A DNA stretch of 64,000 nucleotides, taken from Candidatus Melainabacteria bacterium. GTDB taxonomy: Bacteria > Cyanobacteriota > Vampirovibrionia > Obscuribacterales > Obscuribacteraceae. Where the stretch lies: assembly GCA_003151275.1 (NCBI GenBank), contig PLXC01000185.1, positions 1 through 64,000 of the forward strand. The letters are read 5' to 3'. The position numbers were made by a program, and so were the translations under genes. Shown here piece after piece: positions 18,276 through 27,510 of this stretch. Within the stretch, counting starts at the first letter, position 1, and each line of letters starts with the position of its first letter. Under the pieces are notes generated by a model that ran no database searches, was not told the DNA's origin, and saw only the letters and a list, made by a program, of their open reading frames with translations.

Positions 18276-18325
18276 AGAAGCATGAAACCCCCGCAGGCTA
18301 AGCTGCCGGTTTTCCAAAACAAATG

Positions 18326-18355
18326 AAACCCCGCAGATTGATTTTGCGGGGTTTT
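18326..18355 (+). terminator. Strong intrinsic terminator
   Basis: A perfect 10-bp stem (AAACCCCGCA at 18326-18335 with TGCGGGGTTT at 18345-18354), 9-nt loop and T run make a classic rho-independent terminator. It separates the small secreted protein gene from the patatin gene and rules out an upstream start for the latter. Confidence 0.85.
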
Positions 18356-18436
18356 AACTTTGTCTATGAAATCAAGGGAACGTCTGTTGGGTTAGTTGCG
18401 TCACCGATACAGGTTTCCTATCCAGTGAGCTGTAAT

Positions 18437-19708
18437 ATGAAAAGAAAGAACTTCCTGTCGGTCAATATTTTATTGAGCTTAACGTGTTTAGTTTCCACGA
18501 ACAGTGGCGCGTTTGCTTCGGATAGCTCTAACTCGGCATCTGCAACTGCGCTGATGACTGGCAAATCAACAGCTGGAAAGCCTGACGGAAAGCCTGGCGA
18601 AACGCTAAAGTCCGTCACCTCTACAGGCGGAGGTGTTCCCGACATCGTCCAGGCGGCTCCTAACGGACTGGACCCAGCCAACCAACCTATGACGTCAGGG
18701 AGGGTGATCACTACATCCGCAGAGAAGGCGGCAGCATCAGCCGCGGCGACAAAAATATTGGAACACGAGCCGGGTGTTGCTCCCGAGGTCGCTTCTCAAG
18801 CCGGGTCTAAAAGACCGACGATCGCCCTTGCGCTTGGAGGTGGAGGAGCAAGAGGTGCCGCACATATAGGTGTGATCAAGGTGTTGCGGGAGAATAATAT
18901 TCCAATTGATTATATTGTTGGCAACAGCATGGGCGCAGTTGTAGGCGGTCTCTATTGTTCAGGGGTTCCCCTCGCTGATATACAAACCATGATGCAGGAT
19001 GGATCGATGCGCAAGGCATATACGCCTATGTCTCTCGCTCCTAAAGTCTTGCTCACCGGAGTTTCTAAGTTGAATCCATTCCACGGAAAGAATCCCTATG
19101 CAGGATTGTACTCGGGCAAAGCTTTTCGCAAATATTTGAGCAAAAAACTGCCCCGACCAGACATGCTGGTATCTGAAACGAAGATCCCGTTTTCTGCAGT
19201 AGCTACCAATTTGGTCGATGGTCAGGCATATCGGATATCCGATGGTCCTCTGGCAATCGCGATCCAAGCAAGCTCTGCAATTTCTCCTTTGATCAAACCT
19301 GTTCCGATCGGTGACAAAGTCTATGTCGATGGCGGCATGCGGGCTAACTTGCCTGCTTCATCTGCTCGCGAGACGGGCGCTGATATAGTGATCGCGGTTT
19401 TGGTCGACGAACCACTGAGAACAATTCCAGCTAGAAAATTCAAGAAATTTGCCGGCGTCACAACGCGCATGGCTGACATAGTGTTAGCAGTTGCCGACGA
19501 AAGGCAGTTGCAGTTTGCAGACTTGATCATAAATCCGGACGTTAGTGGTGTTCCGGTTCTGTCAAGGAAGGGTGTTGATGTGAAAAAAGCGGAACTAGCA
19601 GGCGAATTAGCCGCTCGCAAAGCTCTGCCGGCCATCCTCGCCAGTCTAAAAAATCCGCCTAAGCCAGACGCAGCAGTGGCAACGGCTCGAAAAAAATACA
19701 ATATATAG
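18437..19708 (+). CDS. Patatin-like phospholipase (RssA/NTE type)
   Basis: About 423 residues. Start ATG 18437 opens a signal peptide (FLSVNILLSLTCLVSTNSGAFA-SD); a longer frame would run through the terminator at 18326. After a ~100-residue Ser/Gly/Lys-rich linker comes a patatin domain: oxyanion loop GGGGARGAAH (~134), nucleophile GNSMG (Ser164) and the catalytic Asp in DGG (Asp298), the Ser-Asp dyad of this family. It probably hydrolyses lipid acyl esters in the envelope. The export signal is notable because many RssA-type relatives are cytoplasmic. Confidence 0.9.
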   Translation: MKRKNFLSVNILLSLTCLVSTNSGAFASDSSNSASATALMTGKSTAGKPDGKPGETLKSVTSTGGGVPDIVQAAPNGLDPANQPMTSGRVITTSAEKAAASAAATKILEHEPGVAPEVASQAGSKRPTIALALGGGGARGAAHIGVIKVLRENNIPIDYIVGNSMGAVVGGLYCSGVPLADIQTMMQDGSMRKAYTPMSLAPKVLLTGVSKLNPFHGKNPYAGLYSGKAFRKYLSKKLPRPDMLVSETKIPFSAVATNLVDGQAYRISDGPLAIAIQASSAISPLIKPVPIGDKVYVDGGMRANLPASSARETGADIVIAVLVDEPLRTIPARKFKKFAGVTTRMADIVLAVADERQLQFADLIINPDVSGVPVLSRKGVDVKKAELAGELAARKALPAILASLKNPPKPDAAVATARKKYNI

Positions 19709-19746
19709 GGAATTGGCACTGACCAATTTGCGGTTCAACTTTCCGT

Positions 19747-21369
19747 CTACTGTTTGCGCTTTGATCTTTTCTTTAAAAATGCAAATAGGCCAATGGTTGT
19801 AAGAAAGGTCAGCGCCAAAATCAACGCTGCAAGTAAATATTGATTCCTCGAATCATCTTTGTGTATTTCGACTTGTCGCGTCTTCTCTAGCCGCAGCATT
19901 TCTACGCGCGCCTGAACGTCATCACCTTGTTCGGCAAAGATCTTTGCGCGCGCTTCGATGACAAAGTTGTTGTTTGTAGGGAGAATAGCCGCAACTTTAT
20001 CGAGGTCCTTTAGAGCCTCCTTGTAACGGTGCATCAGCCTGTAACAATCAGCACGTTCCATGTACGCATCGTCGTCATCAGAACGAAGTTCAAGGACGTG
20101 AGTGAAATCTGGAATTGCTTCGCCATATTGACCTATTGATTTCAGAGCAAGGGCTCTGAACATGTAGGCACCAGGCTCCTTCGGCGTAAGCTTTATCACT
20201 TTGGAATAGTCTTCAATTGCTTCTTCGTTTTTTCCTAGCTGCAAATACGCGTCACCACGCTCTTTGTATCGTGTCCAATCGGCAGGACTAGCGGTGACCG
20301 CTTTGGTATATTCCTTTATCGCTTGATCGAACTTTCCAGTGCCAAGAACCAGTTCAGCTTTCTTTGCAAACGCTTTATCATCGCTCGGATCTAATTTCCC
20401 CACTGTGTCCAAATCTTTTATTGCCAGAGCTAGTTTACCCAGCGCCACATACGATTGCGCTCGCAAAAAATAGACATCAGCAAGAGAAACCGCTGAGGTG
20501 TCGTCGCGCATCAGCTCGTTGCGCAGGCGTCCAGTTTCACAGACGAAGCGATATGCGACGAGTTTTGGTTTTGCGTTTATCACTGTCGTAAAATCGTCGA
20601 TCGCTTGATTGTGCATCGCCAATTGCTGATAGGAATCGCCGCGAAAGTAGTAGAGCATCGGAACATCAGGCGCGAACTTTATAGAGCGAGTAAAATCTGC
20701 AATCGCTTGCCAGTATTTGCCTTGATTGTTGCCGAGCACCCCGCGCATAAACCATAAATCTGCATTGCTGGGAGCGAGCTTCAAGACATTGTCGATTTTC
20801 TCCACAGCTGTTTCCAGTCGTCCCGACTCCCTTTCTTTTACAGCTATGTCCAATAAATCATAGATATGCACCTTCTCAAAATCGGTCTGAGCTTCGTTCA
20901 AGCGATGGATCATTTTGAACGCTTTGGCCCGATTCTTGTATGCAATCCAGATTAACCAATCACGCGGATTTACGGTGTAGAGGTTAATCGTTTTATCGGA
21001 ATCAGCAAATCCTTCTTTGATCCGGCCTAACTTGAACAAGCAGTAGGCGCGATAGGCGTATGCTCTAGAAATTTTCGGGTCGATCTCCACAGCCCGCGTG
21101 CTTTCCGCTATGGTTCCGGCGCCATCGTCGAGATCCATATAAGCTCTAGCCAATTCCGCATGAGCATCGGCATCTCCGGGATTTTGCGTCAAGACTTTCC
21201 TGAGTTTATCTCGAGCTGCTGCCGGCCGGCTTTCATCAAGATCTTCGAGAGCTTGTTCGTAAGTTGTAAAAGTACGCGCATCGGCATTTAGCGACAAGTT
21301 CGATGCGAACAATGCGCAAAGGCTGGCTAAAATAAAGATCGTCTTAGTTCGATTATGGACTCTGCACAT
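19747..21369 (-). CDS. TPR protein with signal sequence and C-terminal membrane anchor
   Basis: About 540 residues. An N-terminal signal segment (TIFILASLCALFASNLSLNA), some ten or more TPR units through residues ~35-490 (for example FDQAIKEYTKAVTASPADW and YGEAIPDFTHVLELRSDDDD), and a final helix (YLLAALILALTFLTTIGLFAF) followed by KKRSKRKQ, which orients the C-terminus to the cytoplasm. The TPR domain therefore faces the periplasm as a scaffold. Convergent with the patatin gene. Confidence 0.85.
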   Translation of the reverse strand: MCRVHNRTKTIFILASLCALFASNLSLNADARTFTTYEQALEDLDESRPAAARDKLRKVLTQNPGDADAHAELARAYMDLDDGAGTIAESTRAVEIDPKISRAYAYRAYCLFKLGRIKEGFADSDKTINLYTVNPRDWLIWIAYKNRAKAFKMIHRLNEAQTDFEKVHIYDLLDIAVKERESGRLETAVEKIDNVLKLAPSNADLWFMRGVLGNNQGKYWQAIADFTRSIKFAPDVPMLYYFRGDSYQQLAMHNQAIDDFTTVINAKPKLVAYRFVCETGRLRNELMRDDTSAVSLADVYFLRAQSYVALGKLALAIKDLDTVGKLDPSDDKAFAKKAELVLGTGKFDQAIKEYTKAVTASPADWTRYKERGDAYLQLGKNEEAIEDYSKVIKLTPKEPGAYMFRALALKSIGQYGEAIPDFTHVLELRSDDDDAYMERADCYRLMHRYKEALKDLDKVAAILPTNNNFVIEARAKIFAEQGDDVQARVEMLRLEKTRQVEIHKDDSRNQYLLAALILALTFLTTIGLFAFLKKRSKRKQ

Positions 21370-21410
21370 TTTGTTTGAGTTGATCTAGCTCTTTCGAAAC
21401 ATTATGACGC

Positions 21411-21545
21411 ATGGAGCGCGGATATTTTATCCGCCCCAACAACGTAGCCTGCAGGATACAAGCTTCATTCTATGGGAAATGGAAGCGCGGATGTTTTATC
21501 CGCCCATAACATCGTGTCGGGGCGCGTAGGATACGCGCGCTCCAT
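21411..21545. repeat. Two tandem copies of a palindromic element with ATGGAGCGCG ends
   Basis: Copy 2 (21479-21545, 67 bp) starts ATGGAAGCGCG and ends CGCGCTCCAT, with internal hairpins GCGGATgttttATCCGC and GCGCGTAggaTACGCGC. Copy 1 (from 21411, ATGGAGCGCG) is a shorter, decayed version with GCGGATattttATCCGC. Related elements are at 29437-29504 and 49755-49822. This makes up most of the 219-bp space between divergent-side genes here. Confidence 0.85.
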
Positions 21546-21588
21546 TTTCGATCGGACGCATTTATCCTACCTACAGAGAATCTCCAAC

Positions 21589-22776
21589 TCAGCAAGTCTG
21601 TCCAGCGGCGAATCCTGAAGCCCAGGCCCACTGGAAGTTATAGCCCCCAAGTTGGCCGGTCACGTCGACAACTTCGCCTATGAAATATAGCCCCGCCACC
21701 TTTTTTGCTTCCATCGTCTTGGAAGAAAGTTCGTTGGTATCAACTCCACCGCGAGTCACTTCAGCTTTTCGGTAGCCTACCGTTCCCGCTGGATGAATGG
21801 ACCAGTTGTGCAACTGTTGAGCTAAATCAGCAATCTGCTTTTCGTTCAACTGGTTAATTGGCCGGTTCATATTGACCAACTGGACAAATTTTTCGGCGAA
21901 GCGCTTTGGCAGTTTCTCCCCTAATATATTCTTCAGTTCGGACTTGTTGTTGTGCGATGTTTTTATTCTGCTCAACCATGTTTCAATATCAAACTGAGGC
22001 AGCAAGTCAATCTGCAATGCCTCGCCCTTATGCCAGTATAGGGATGCTTGTAAGCTGGCGGGACCACTTAAACCGGTGTGAGTGAAAAGAATATTCTCGC
22101 GAAATGACGCTTTGTTGCAATTTATGATTGTGTCTATTGAGACACCGGGCAAATCTTTGAATTGTTCGAGATCAGTTCGATTGAAATTGAATCCATCTAG
22201 AGCTGGAGCCGTTTCTGTGATCTTTACTCCGAATTGACGGGCTAGGTCGTAACCAAATCCGGTGGCGCCTATTTGAGGTATTGATAGACCACCCGTAGCC
22301 ACTACCAGTGATTCACAGCGGAAGTCGCCCGCGCTAGTTGAAATAATAAACGAATCTTTTTTCTCTACGGCAAATATTTTGCAATCCATTTGGAAGCGCG
22401 CTCCTGCCTCATCGCACTCTTGAACAAGCATGTCGACAATCTGTTCCGCTGAATCATTACAAAAGAGTTGTCCAAGTTTCTTTTCGTGAAAATCGATTCG
22501 ATGCTTTCGAACGAGACTGATGAAATCCTCTGGACTATATCTAGACAAGGCCGATTTACAAAAGTGAGGATTTTGCGAAACGAATGACTCAGGTCTCGCA
22601 CCAGTATTGGTGAAATTACATCGACCTCCGCCTGATATCAAAATTTTTCTGCCGATTTTAACCGAGTGATCAAGCAAGATCACCTTCCGTCCGCGCCCCG
22701 CTGCATGAATGGCGCACATCATGCCCGCACCACCAGCGCCGATTATGGCGACGTCAAATTCTCTTTCCAATACCAA
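21589..22776 (-). CDS. YhiN/HI0933-family FAD-dependent oxidoreductase
   Basis: About 395 residues. The dinucleotide motif VAIIGAGGAGMMCAIHAA opens the protein, followed by GRKILISGGGRCNFTN, VVATGGLSIPQIGATGFGY, and the C-terminal GLYFIGEVVDVTGQLGGYNF, all signatures of the HI0933/YhiN flavoprotein family. The substrate is not established for most members; some act as bile-acid or other enoyl reductases. The start is a TTG at 22776 (a second TTG two codons on is possible). The 5' end abuts the divergent amidohydrolase region. Confidence 0.9.
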   Translation of the reverse strand: MVLEREFDVAIIGAGGAGMMCAIHAAGRGRKVILLDHSVKIGRKILISGGGRCNFTNTGARPESFVSQNPHFCKSALSRYSPEDFISLVRKHRIDFHEKKLGQLFCNDSAEQIVDMLVQECDEAGARFQMDCKIFAVEKKDSFIISTSAGDFRCESLVVATGGLSIPQIGATGFGYDLARQFGVKITETAPALDGFNFNRTDLEQFKDLPGVSIDTIINCNKASFRENILFTHTGLSGPASLQASLYWHKGEALQIDLLPQFDIETWLSRIKTSHNNKSELKNILGEKLPKRFAEKFVQLVNMNRPINQLNEKQIADLAQQLHNWSIHPAGTVGYRKAEVTRGGVDTNELSSKTMEAKKVAGLYFIGEVVDVTGQLGGYNFQWAWASGFAAGQTC

Positions 22777-22844
22777 TGGGCAAACCTATTAATGATTCTA
22801 TCAATCTTCCCACTTATACTCTTGCAGTCAATGTGAGGATTGAA

Positions 22845-24566
22845 ATGAAGAGAATCATTGCCAAGGTGGTAGTCGTTTTAACCGCGCTGCTTGGAAGCCT
22901 GATTGGATGCCTGCCGAGTTATTGTCAGCCGCCGCAAAAAGCTGATCTAGTCATAACCGGCGCTGACATCTATACGGTCGACGATTGCCGTCGTTGGGCG
23001 CACGCGCTGGCAATTGCAGGCGGCAAAATACTCTACGTGGGAGAGGACGGCGTCGCGCTGGGCTATGTCGGACCAGCAACTAAAACAATTCAACTGCATG
23101 GCGAAATGATTCTGCCTGGTTTTCACGATAGTCATGTGCATCCCGTTGACAGTGGCATCGAACTTTCACTGTGTCGACTTGACGATGCTCCCGCCAAGTC
23201 TGAGATTTTGCTTGCCATCGAAAAGTACACTCAGGCGCACCCTAAGGATGCCTGGATAACAGGCGGTGGATGGAGCTTGCCGTTATTTCCGAACGCCAAC
23301 CCTTTAAAGGAAGACCTCGATAAGATAATTCCGGATCGTCCCGCCTATTTCGTTTCCCAGGATGCTCACTCGGCTTGGGTCAATTCTCGGGCGTTGAAGC
23401 TAGCAGGTATCAATAAGTCAACTGCCAACCCTCCTTTAGGCATAATCGAACGCAATCCTGATGGTGAACCTTCGGGAACATTGCGCGAATATGCTATGGA
23501 ATTGGTAAGCAACCTTATGCCTAAGCACTCTAGAGAAGAGCGTCAACTCGGATTGCTGCGGAGCCTGCACCTTGCAAACAGTTTTGGTATCACATCTCTC
23601 CAGGATGCAAATGCTGATGAGGACTCACTTCAAACCTACACTGAAGTCGCAAATAATCGGAGATTAACGGTGCGTGTGGTGGCATCATTGCACGTAAATC
23701 CTGAGCGGGACGCATCTCAGGTAAAAGATTTTGTTGCTCTGCGAGAAAAGTATTTATCGCCATTTCTGCGACCTACTTCAGCTAAGATTTTTGCCGACGG
23801 AGTGGTTGAGACCTATACAGCTGCACTGTCTGCTCCGTACACTGACAAGCCAAACACCTCTGGAATGTTGAACTTTCGAACCGAACAGCTGAATTCGATT
23901 GTCGAAGCTTTGGACAAAGCTGGATTTCAGGTCCATGTTCATGCGATTGGCGACAAGGCTGTCAACGAAGCTTTAAATGCGCTTGAGTTGGCTAAGTCAA
24001 AAAACGGACCAAATGATAATAGGCACCACATTGCTCACCTGGAGTTAATTAAACCAACGGATATTCCGAGGTTCAGGAAGTTAAATGTGGTGGCAAACTT
24101 TCAACCCTTCTGGGCTTATCGCGATGCTTACATCACACAATGCACGGAGCCACTGCTGGGAGTTGAGCGCACAAATCATCTTTATCAAATTGGTTCTGTG
24201 ATGAAATCTGGTGCAGTAGTTGCCGCAGGCAGCGACTGGTCTGTCACTACCATCAACCCACTCGACGCCATGCAAGTCGCTGTAACTAGAAAGGGACTTA
24301 CAGACAAAGTCGGTGCACCGTGGACTCCTGATGAAAGGGTTACTCTTCCCGAGATCATTTCTGCGTACACCATCGGTGGTGCCTTTGTGAATCACCAAGA
24401 GAAAGTAACAGGTTCGCTTGAGATAGGGAAAGATGCTGATTTTGTTATTCTAGATAAAAATCTGTTTGAAATCGATCCCTCAGAAATCCACGATACGAAA
24501 GTAGTAGCGACCTATTTTAAGGGGGAAAGAGTCTACTCGAGCAAAAACAATGGGACGCGGGAGTGA
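22845..24566 (+). CDS. Exported YtcJ-like amidohydrolase
   Basis: About 573 residues. The ATG at 22845 has GAGG six bases upstream and begins a signal or lipoprotein-like segment (VVVVLTALLGSLIGC); earlier in-frame starts would overlap the divergent flavoprotein gene. The body matches amidohydrolase_3 (YtcJ): LPGFHDSHVHP (metal-binding HxH), WITGGGWS, DAHSAWVNSRALKLAGI, HVHAIGDKAVNEAL, RHHIAHLELI and GSDWSVTTINPLDAM. These are zinc hydrolases of amide-type bonds; the substrate is unknown. Confidence 0.9.
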   Translation: MKRIIAKVVVVLTALLGSLIGCLPSYCQPPQKADLVITGADIYTVDDCRRWAHALAIAGGKILYVGEDGVALGYVGPATKTIQLHGEMILPGFHDSHVHPVDSGIELSLCRLDDAPAKSEILLAIEKYTQAHPKDAWITGGGWSLPLFPNANPLKEDLDKIIPDRPAYFVSQDAHSAWVNSRALKLAGINKSTANPPLGIIERNPDGEPSGTLREYAMELVSNLMPKHSREERQLGLLRSLHLANSFGITSLQDANADEDSLQTYTEVANNRRLTVRVVASLHVNPERDASQVKDFVALREKYLSPFLRPTSAKIFADGVVETYTAALSAPYTDKPNTSGMLNFRTEQLNSIVEALDKAGFQVHVHAIGDKAVNEALNALELAKSKNGPNDNRHHIAHLELIKPTDIPRFRKLNVVANFQPFWAYRDAYITQCTEPLLGVERTNHLYQIGSVMKSGAVVAAGSDWSVTTINPLDAMQVAVTRKGLTDKVGAPWTPDERVTLPEIISAYTIGGAFVNHQEKVTGSLEIGKDADFVILDKNLFEIDPSEIHDTKVVATYFKGERVYSSKNNGTRE

Positions 24567-24709
24567 TATCAGATTGTTGACACGGTTGTTAATGTCTATC
24601 ATCATCCGTCCGTAAAATGGTGGGCGCCTGTTGCCACATTGTCGGTGAACGATTAATCCGTTGCGAACACATAGTGCCTGTTAGTATGAATGTGTTGCCT
24701 GGGAGTTTT

Positions 24710-25954
24710 ATGTCGAGATATTTGATTTCCGTTAGCTTACTTTTGTCATCGTTGTTGATCGCGGCGCTTGCCACGATCGGGGTCCCTGTTGCTGCGGTGG
24801 AAAGTGGACAAAGTTTGGACGCAAAAATCTCTTCAGTCTTACCTTCGCGTGAGGAAGATCGATGGCTGACGATTCCGTGGCGAACAAATGCCATGCAGGC
24901 AAGGTTGGAAGCGCAAAATTTAAATCGACCTATGTTTCTTTGGATTATGAACGGAAACCCAATGGGCTGTACGTGAAACAATGGTCAGCTGGACCGGCGG
25001 TACAGCTTCAGGGATCCAACTATCATCGCTGCCTTGCAGACCAAATTCGTGCCGGTCAGCGGTGACTGCAAAGAATTGCAATTTGGTCATTCCTCCGCCA
25101 GAAACTGGTTTATGGATGTAGTTTCTCACACGAACGATCCCAACTTGCGCGAACAGCTTAAGCAGCATGGTGATGAAGGAAACACCGCTCAGGGACTGTA
25201 TATCGTGGGAGCCGACGGGAAACTTTATGGCTGGATCAATGATCACAATGTTGCTGAGGTGCAAAAGTTCTTGCAGCGGGGACTGGCCGAGTATCAAAGT
25301 CATCCACCTTCGACCATTCAAATTCAACAAAGCACGGTTAATGAACGATTCTCGATGGTCCCAGATCCAAGCACTTCGGTGATCCGCGTTTTCACCCGTG
25401 TCCATCCGGTGCCTCGAGGATCGGACGAATTGAACAACGGAATTGGACGTGACCACTTTTGGATTTTGCGCGATGAACTTCAGCAAATAACCTCATCTAT
25501 TCAGGACAACGGACGTCCGTTTGCGTTGCCTTCACCACTGGTGGCAAGGATGGTTCGATTTCATCTCATCGATAACGTGCGTGGTGAGCCAGATATGTGG
25601 AAGCCTGAAGAGGTTAAACAAAAGAATTTCTCGGCTCGATATGTTGGTGGCAATGCCTCGGCTAAGTTCTACGAATTTCACGGAGACTTTGGTCAAAGAA
25701 CATCAGACGGCAAGCGAGGTCTTCAGGGATCCATTGATGGACGCTTCCAGGTCGCGATTACGCAACTCAAAATCTCGCAGTTTCGTGCCTTCGCCCAAAT
25801 GAAAGCTTGGGGAGCTAGCCGATTCACGCCGGGAGCTCCGGCTGGGCAGTTCCCGCTTCTAACGGCCATGGTTGAAGCGAATGATCAAGTCTCACAAGTA
25901 GTGCCACCGCAGGCGCTATACGAGTGGTCGGACTATTATCTGAAACCACAATAA
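24710..25954 (+). CDS. Candidate selenoprotein: membrane-anchored or secreted thioredoxin-fold protein with in-frame UGA (Sec89)
   Basis: One continuous frame of 414 sense positions interrupted only by TGA at 24974-24976. ATG 24710 follows GGGAG (24701-24705) and starts a hydrophobic signal segment (LISVSLLLSSLLIAALATIG). Before the TGA comes RPMFLWIMNGNPMGCT, the strand and turn of a thioredoxin fold; after it the same frame gives NNGQLDRRYSFRDPTIIAAL, KFVPVSGD, GLYIVGADGKLYGW and a ~210-residue C-terminal domain. The UGA sits at the active-site position, two residues after Cys87, giving Cys-Thr-Sec. A SECIS-like hairpin follows. Alternatives are a pseudogene or two separate genes, but the second part has no good start or ribosome site. 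Confidence 0.75.
24974..25007 (+). promoter_or_regulatory. UGA codon with bacterial SECIS-like hairpin
   Basis: Downstream of the TGA (24974-24976), AGCTG (24987-24991) pairs with CAGCT (25003-25007), then after a G-A mismatch ACC (24993-24995) pairs with GGT (24999-25001), leaving a GGC triloop. The first loop G is 20 nt after the UGA, within the range known for bacterial SECIS elements, which need a G early in the apical loop to bind SelB. A competing 4-bp hairpin (GGTC/GACC, 24983-24995) is also possible. Confidence 0.55.
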
Positions 25955-25968
25955 CGCACCAGGTAGAA

Positions 25969-27510
25969 TCACTTGAGTTTCGCGCGTTTGAGATAAGGAA
26001 AGTTGTCTATATTGTCTGTAACTTCGTACTGGGATTTGAGTTGAGCTTCTAACTCAGGAGTCGGATTCCACAGATACAAGGTTTGAAATGCCTTTGCAAC
26101 GGGCTGGGGCGCGTTTGAAGTTCTGAAAATCAACTGACAATCCGGATGTAGTTTGTAACTCAAATCGAGCAACTCCGTCAGATTAATTGATTGTTCCTCT
26201 GCCACGAGTGCAGTTGCATTTTCTTTATTCATGCGTTCGACAATCGGATCTGTGAAGCGCATCCTGATTGCTTTGTCCGGCCAAATCTTGCAATTCAACA
26301 TGTAATTGTCAGATAGAAGTTCGACGCCAAAAATAAAAGCAATTGAGAGAAGGGCGAGTATTTTTGTAACTCGATTCCGTTTCCAGAGAGATTCGATTAA
26401 AGTGGGAAATAGAATCAGGACGCTGAAGATAATCACTGTCTGATACCTGAAAACAGCTGAACGTGCGCCTCCGGAGAGTAAATCTTGCCCGGCAAAAACA
26501 ATCAGCCAAAGCGCAATGATCGATAGATGCAGATACTTTTTATTTCTAAATGGTATTGCCGCAATTGCAGTAGCGACGCATTCAAAAACAGTGATGACTA
26601 ACAACAGTGATCCTAGTTTAGGAGTTTTAAATCCAAACAGCGCAAATGCCTTGTATGGGATTGCCAGCCATACTATGAGCAATTCCGAAGACGAGAGCGA
26701 CGGTTGCATCCAGTCATACGCCTTCTTGAAGTTGCTCAAATGATGGGACAAGAACAGAAGCCATGGTCCAAAAAGCAAACCGCTACTGGCGACACAAAGT
26801 GCGAATGGGCGCCAAACTTGAGTGCGTCGTCCTTGCGACATCGCGACATAAAAAATATGTCCGGCGATCACAACTGTCATAAACAACCAACTGTGTAGTC
26901 CAACGATCAGAGTAATTGCATAGCCGATCCATGCTTCAGTTTTTGAACTCCTGAGTGCATAAAAAAGAGTGGCGCTGGATAAAGCCATGAAGAATATTCC
27001 CAGAGAATAGTCGCGAGCTTCTTGTGCGTAATAAATTAGCAGCGGTGACAACGCAGCCAGTGCTGTCGTCAAAGCTGCTACAACGCGGGACTCATACGTT
27101 TCCAGAGCAAGCCAGTAAATTATCGGAAGAGTTATAACGCTGATGATCGCGCATACCAGACGCATAGTGAAAGGTGTGGTTCCGAACACCAAACAAAATA
27201 GATATTCGATGAAATAGAACAATGGTGCATGGCCGGGTTCGTCTTCGCCGATTACACGCAATAGACTCTGAACGTTGCTTGTTTTGTTGACAATGCGAAA
27301 TTGAGTCAGGTCCGAAATAAGAACTGGTTTGGAGGCAATCTGCTCTTTCAACTCGCTTGCAGTGTGTCCAGAAAGTACCAAGGCCGTAAAACATTCATCA
27401 TGCCAAAATTCCTTGTCGTCTAGATTCACGAAACGCATTGCGGCGCCGAGCACAACAAGTAGTGAAAGAGTAACAATGCTGAAAAATTCGAGACGTTGTA
27501 TTCGAACCAT
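25969..27510 (-). CDS. GT39-like (dolichyl-phosphate mannosyltransferase-type) membrane protein
   Basis: About 513 residues with ten or more hydrophobic helices. After the first helix (FFSIVTLSLLVVLGAAMRFV) comes NLDDKEFWHDE, the acidic first-loop motif of GT-C lipid-sugar transferases, then GEDEPGHAPLFYF and ALSPLLIYYAQEARDYSL, both typical of the PMT/ArnT-like group. It probably moves a sugar from a polyprenyl carrier onto a lipid or protein outside the membrane. I chose ATG 27510 because AAGGGA lies eight bases upstream; the frame is open back to 27633. Confidence 0.8.
   Translation of the reverse strand: MVRIQRLEFFSIVTLSLLVVLGAAMRFVNLDDKEFWHDECFTALVLSGHTASELKEQIASKPVLISDLTQFRIVNKTSNVQSLLRVIGEDEPGHAPLFYFIEYLFCLVFGTTPFTMRLVCAIISVITLPIIYWLALETYESRVVAALTTALAALSPLLIYYAQEARDYSLGIFFMALSSATLFYALRSSKTEAWIGYAITLIVGLHSWLFMTVVIAGHIFYVAMSQGRRTQVWRPFALCVASSGLLFGPWLLFLSHHLSNFKKAYDWMQPSLSSSELLIVWLAIPYKAFALFGFKTPKLGSLLLVITVFECVATAIAAIPFRNKKYLHLSIIALWLIVFAGQDLLSGGARSAVFRYQTVIIFSVLILFPTLIESLWKRNRVTKILALLSIAFIFGVELLSDNYMLNCKIWPDKAIRMRFTDPIVERMNKENATALVAEEQSINLTELLDLSYKLHPDCQLIFRTSNAPQPVAKAFQTLYLWNPTPELEAQLKSQYEVTDNIDNFPYLKRAKLK

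Noticed and set aside
18323..18436. Longer N-terminus for the patatin gene starting at 18323
   Set aside because: It would translate through the strong intrinsic terminator at 18326-18355; the ATG at 18437 opens a normal signal peptide.
24862..25065. Frameshifted continuation of the thioredoxin-like gene
   Set aside because: The alternative frame gives no family-like sequence and soon stops, whereas the original frame stays open and coherent after the single TGA.
25034..25954. Separate gene starting at the TTG at 25034
   Set aside because: No ribosome site, and the preceding 57 nt in the same frame continue the thioredoxin-like sequence after the UGA.
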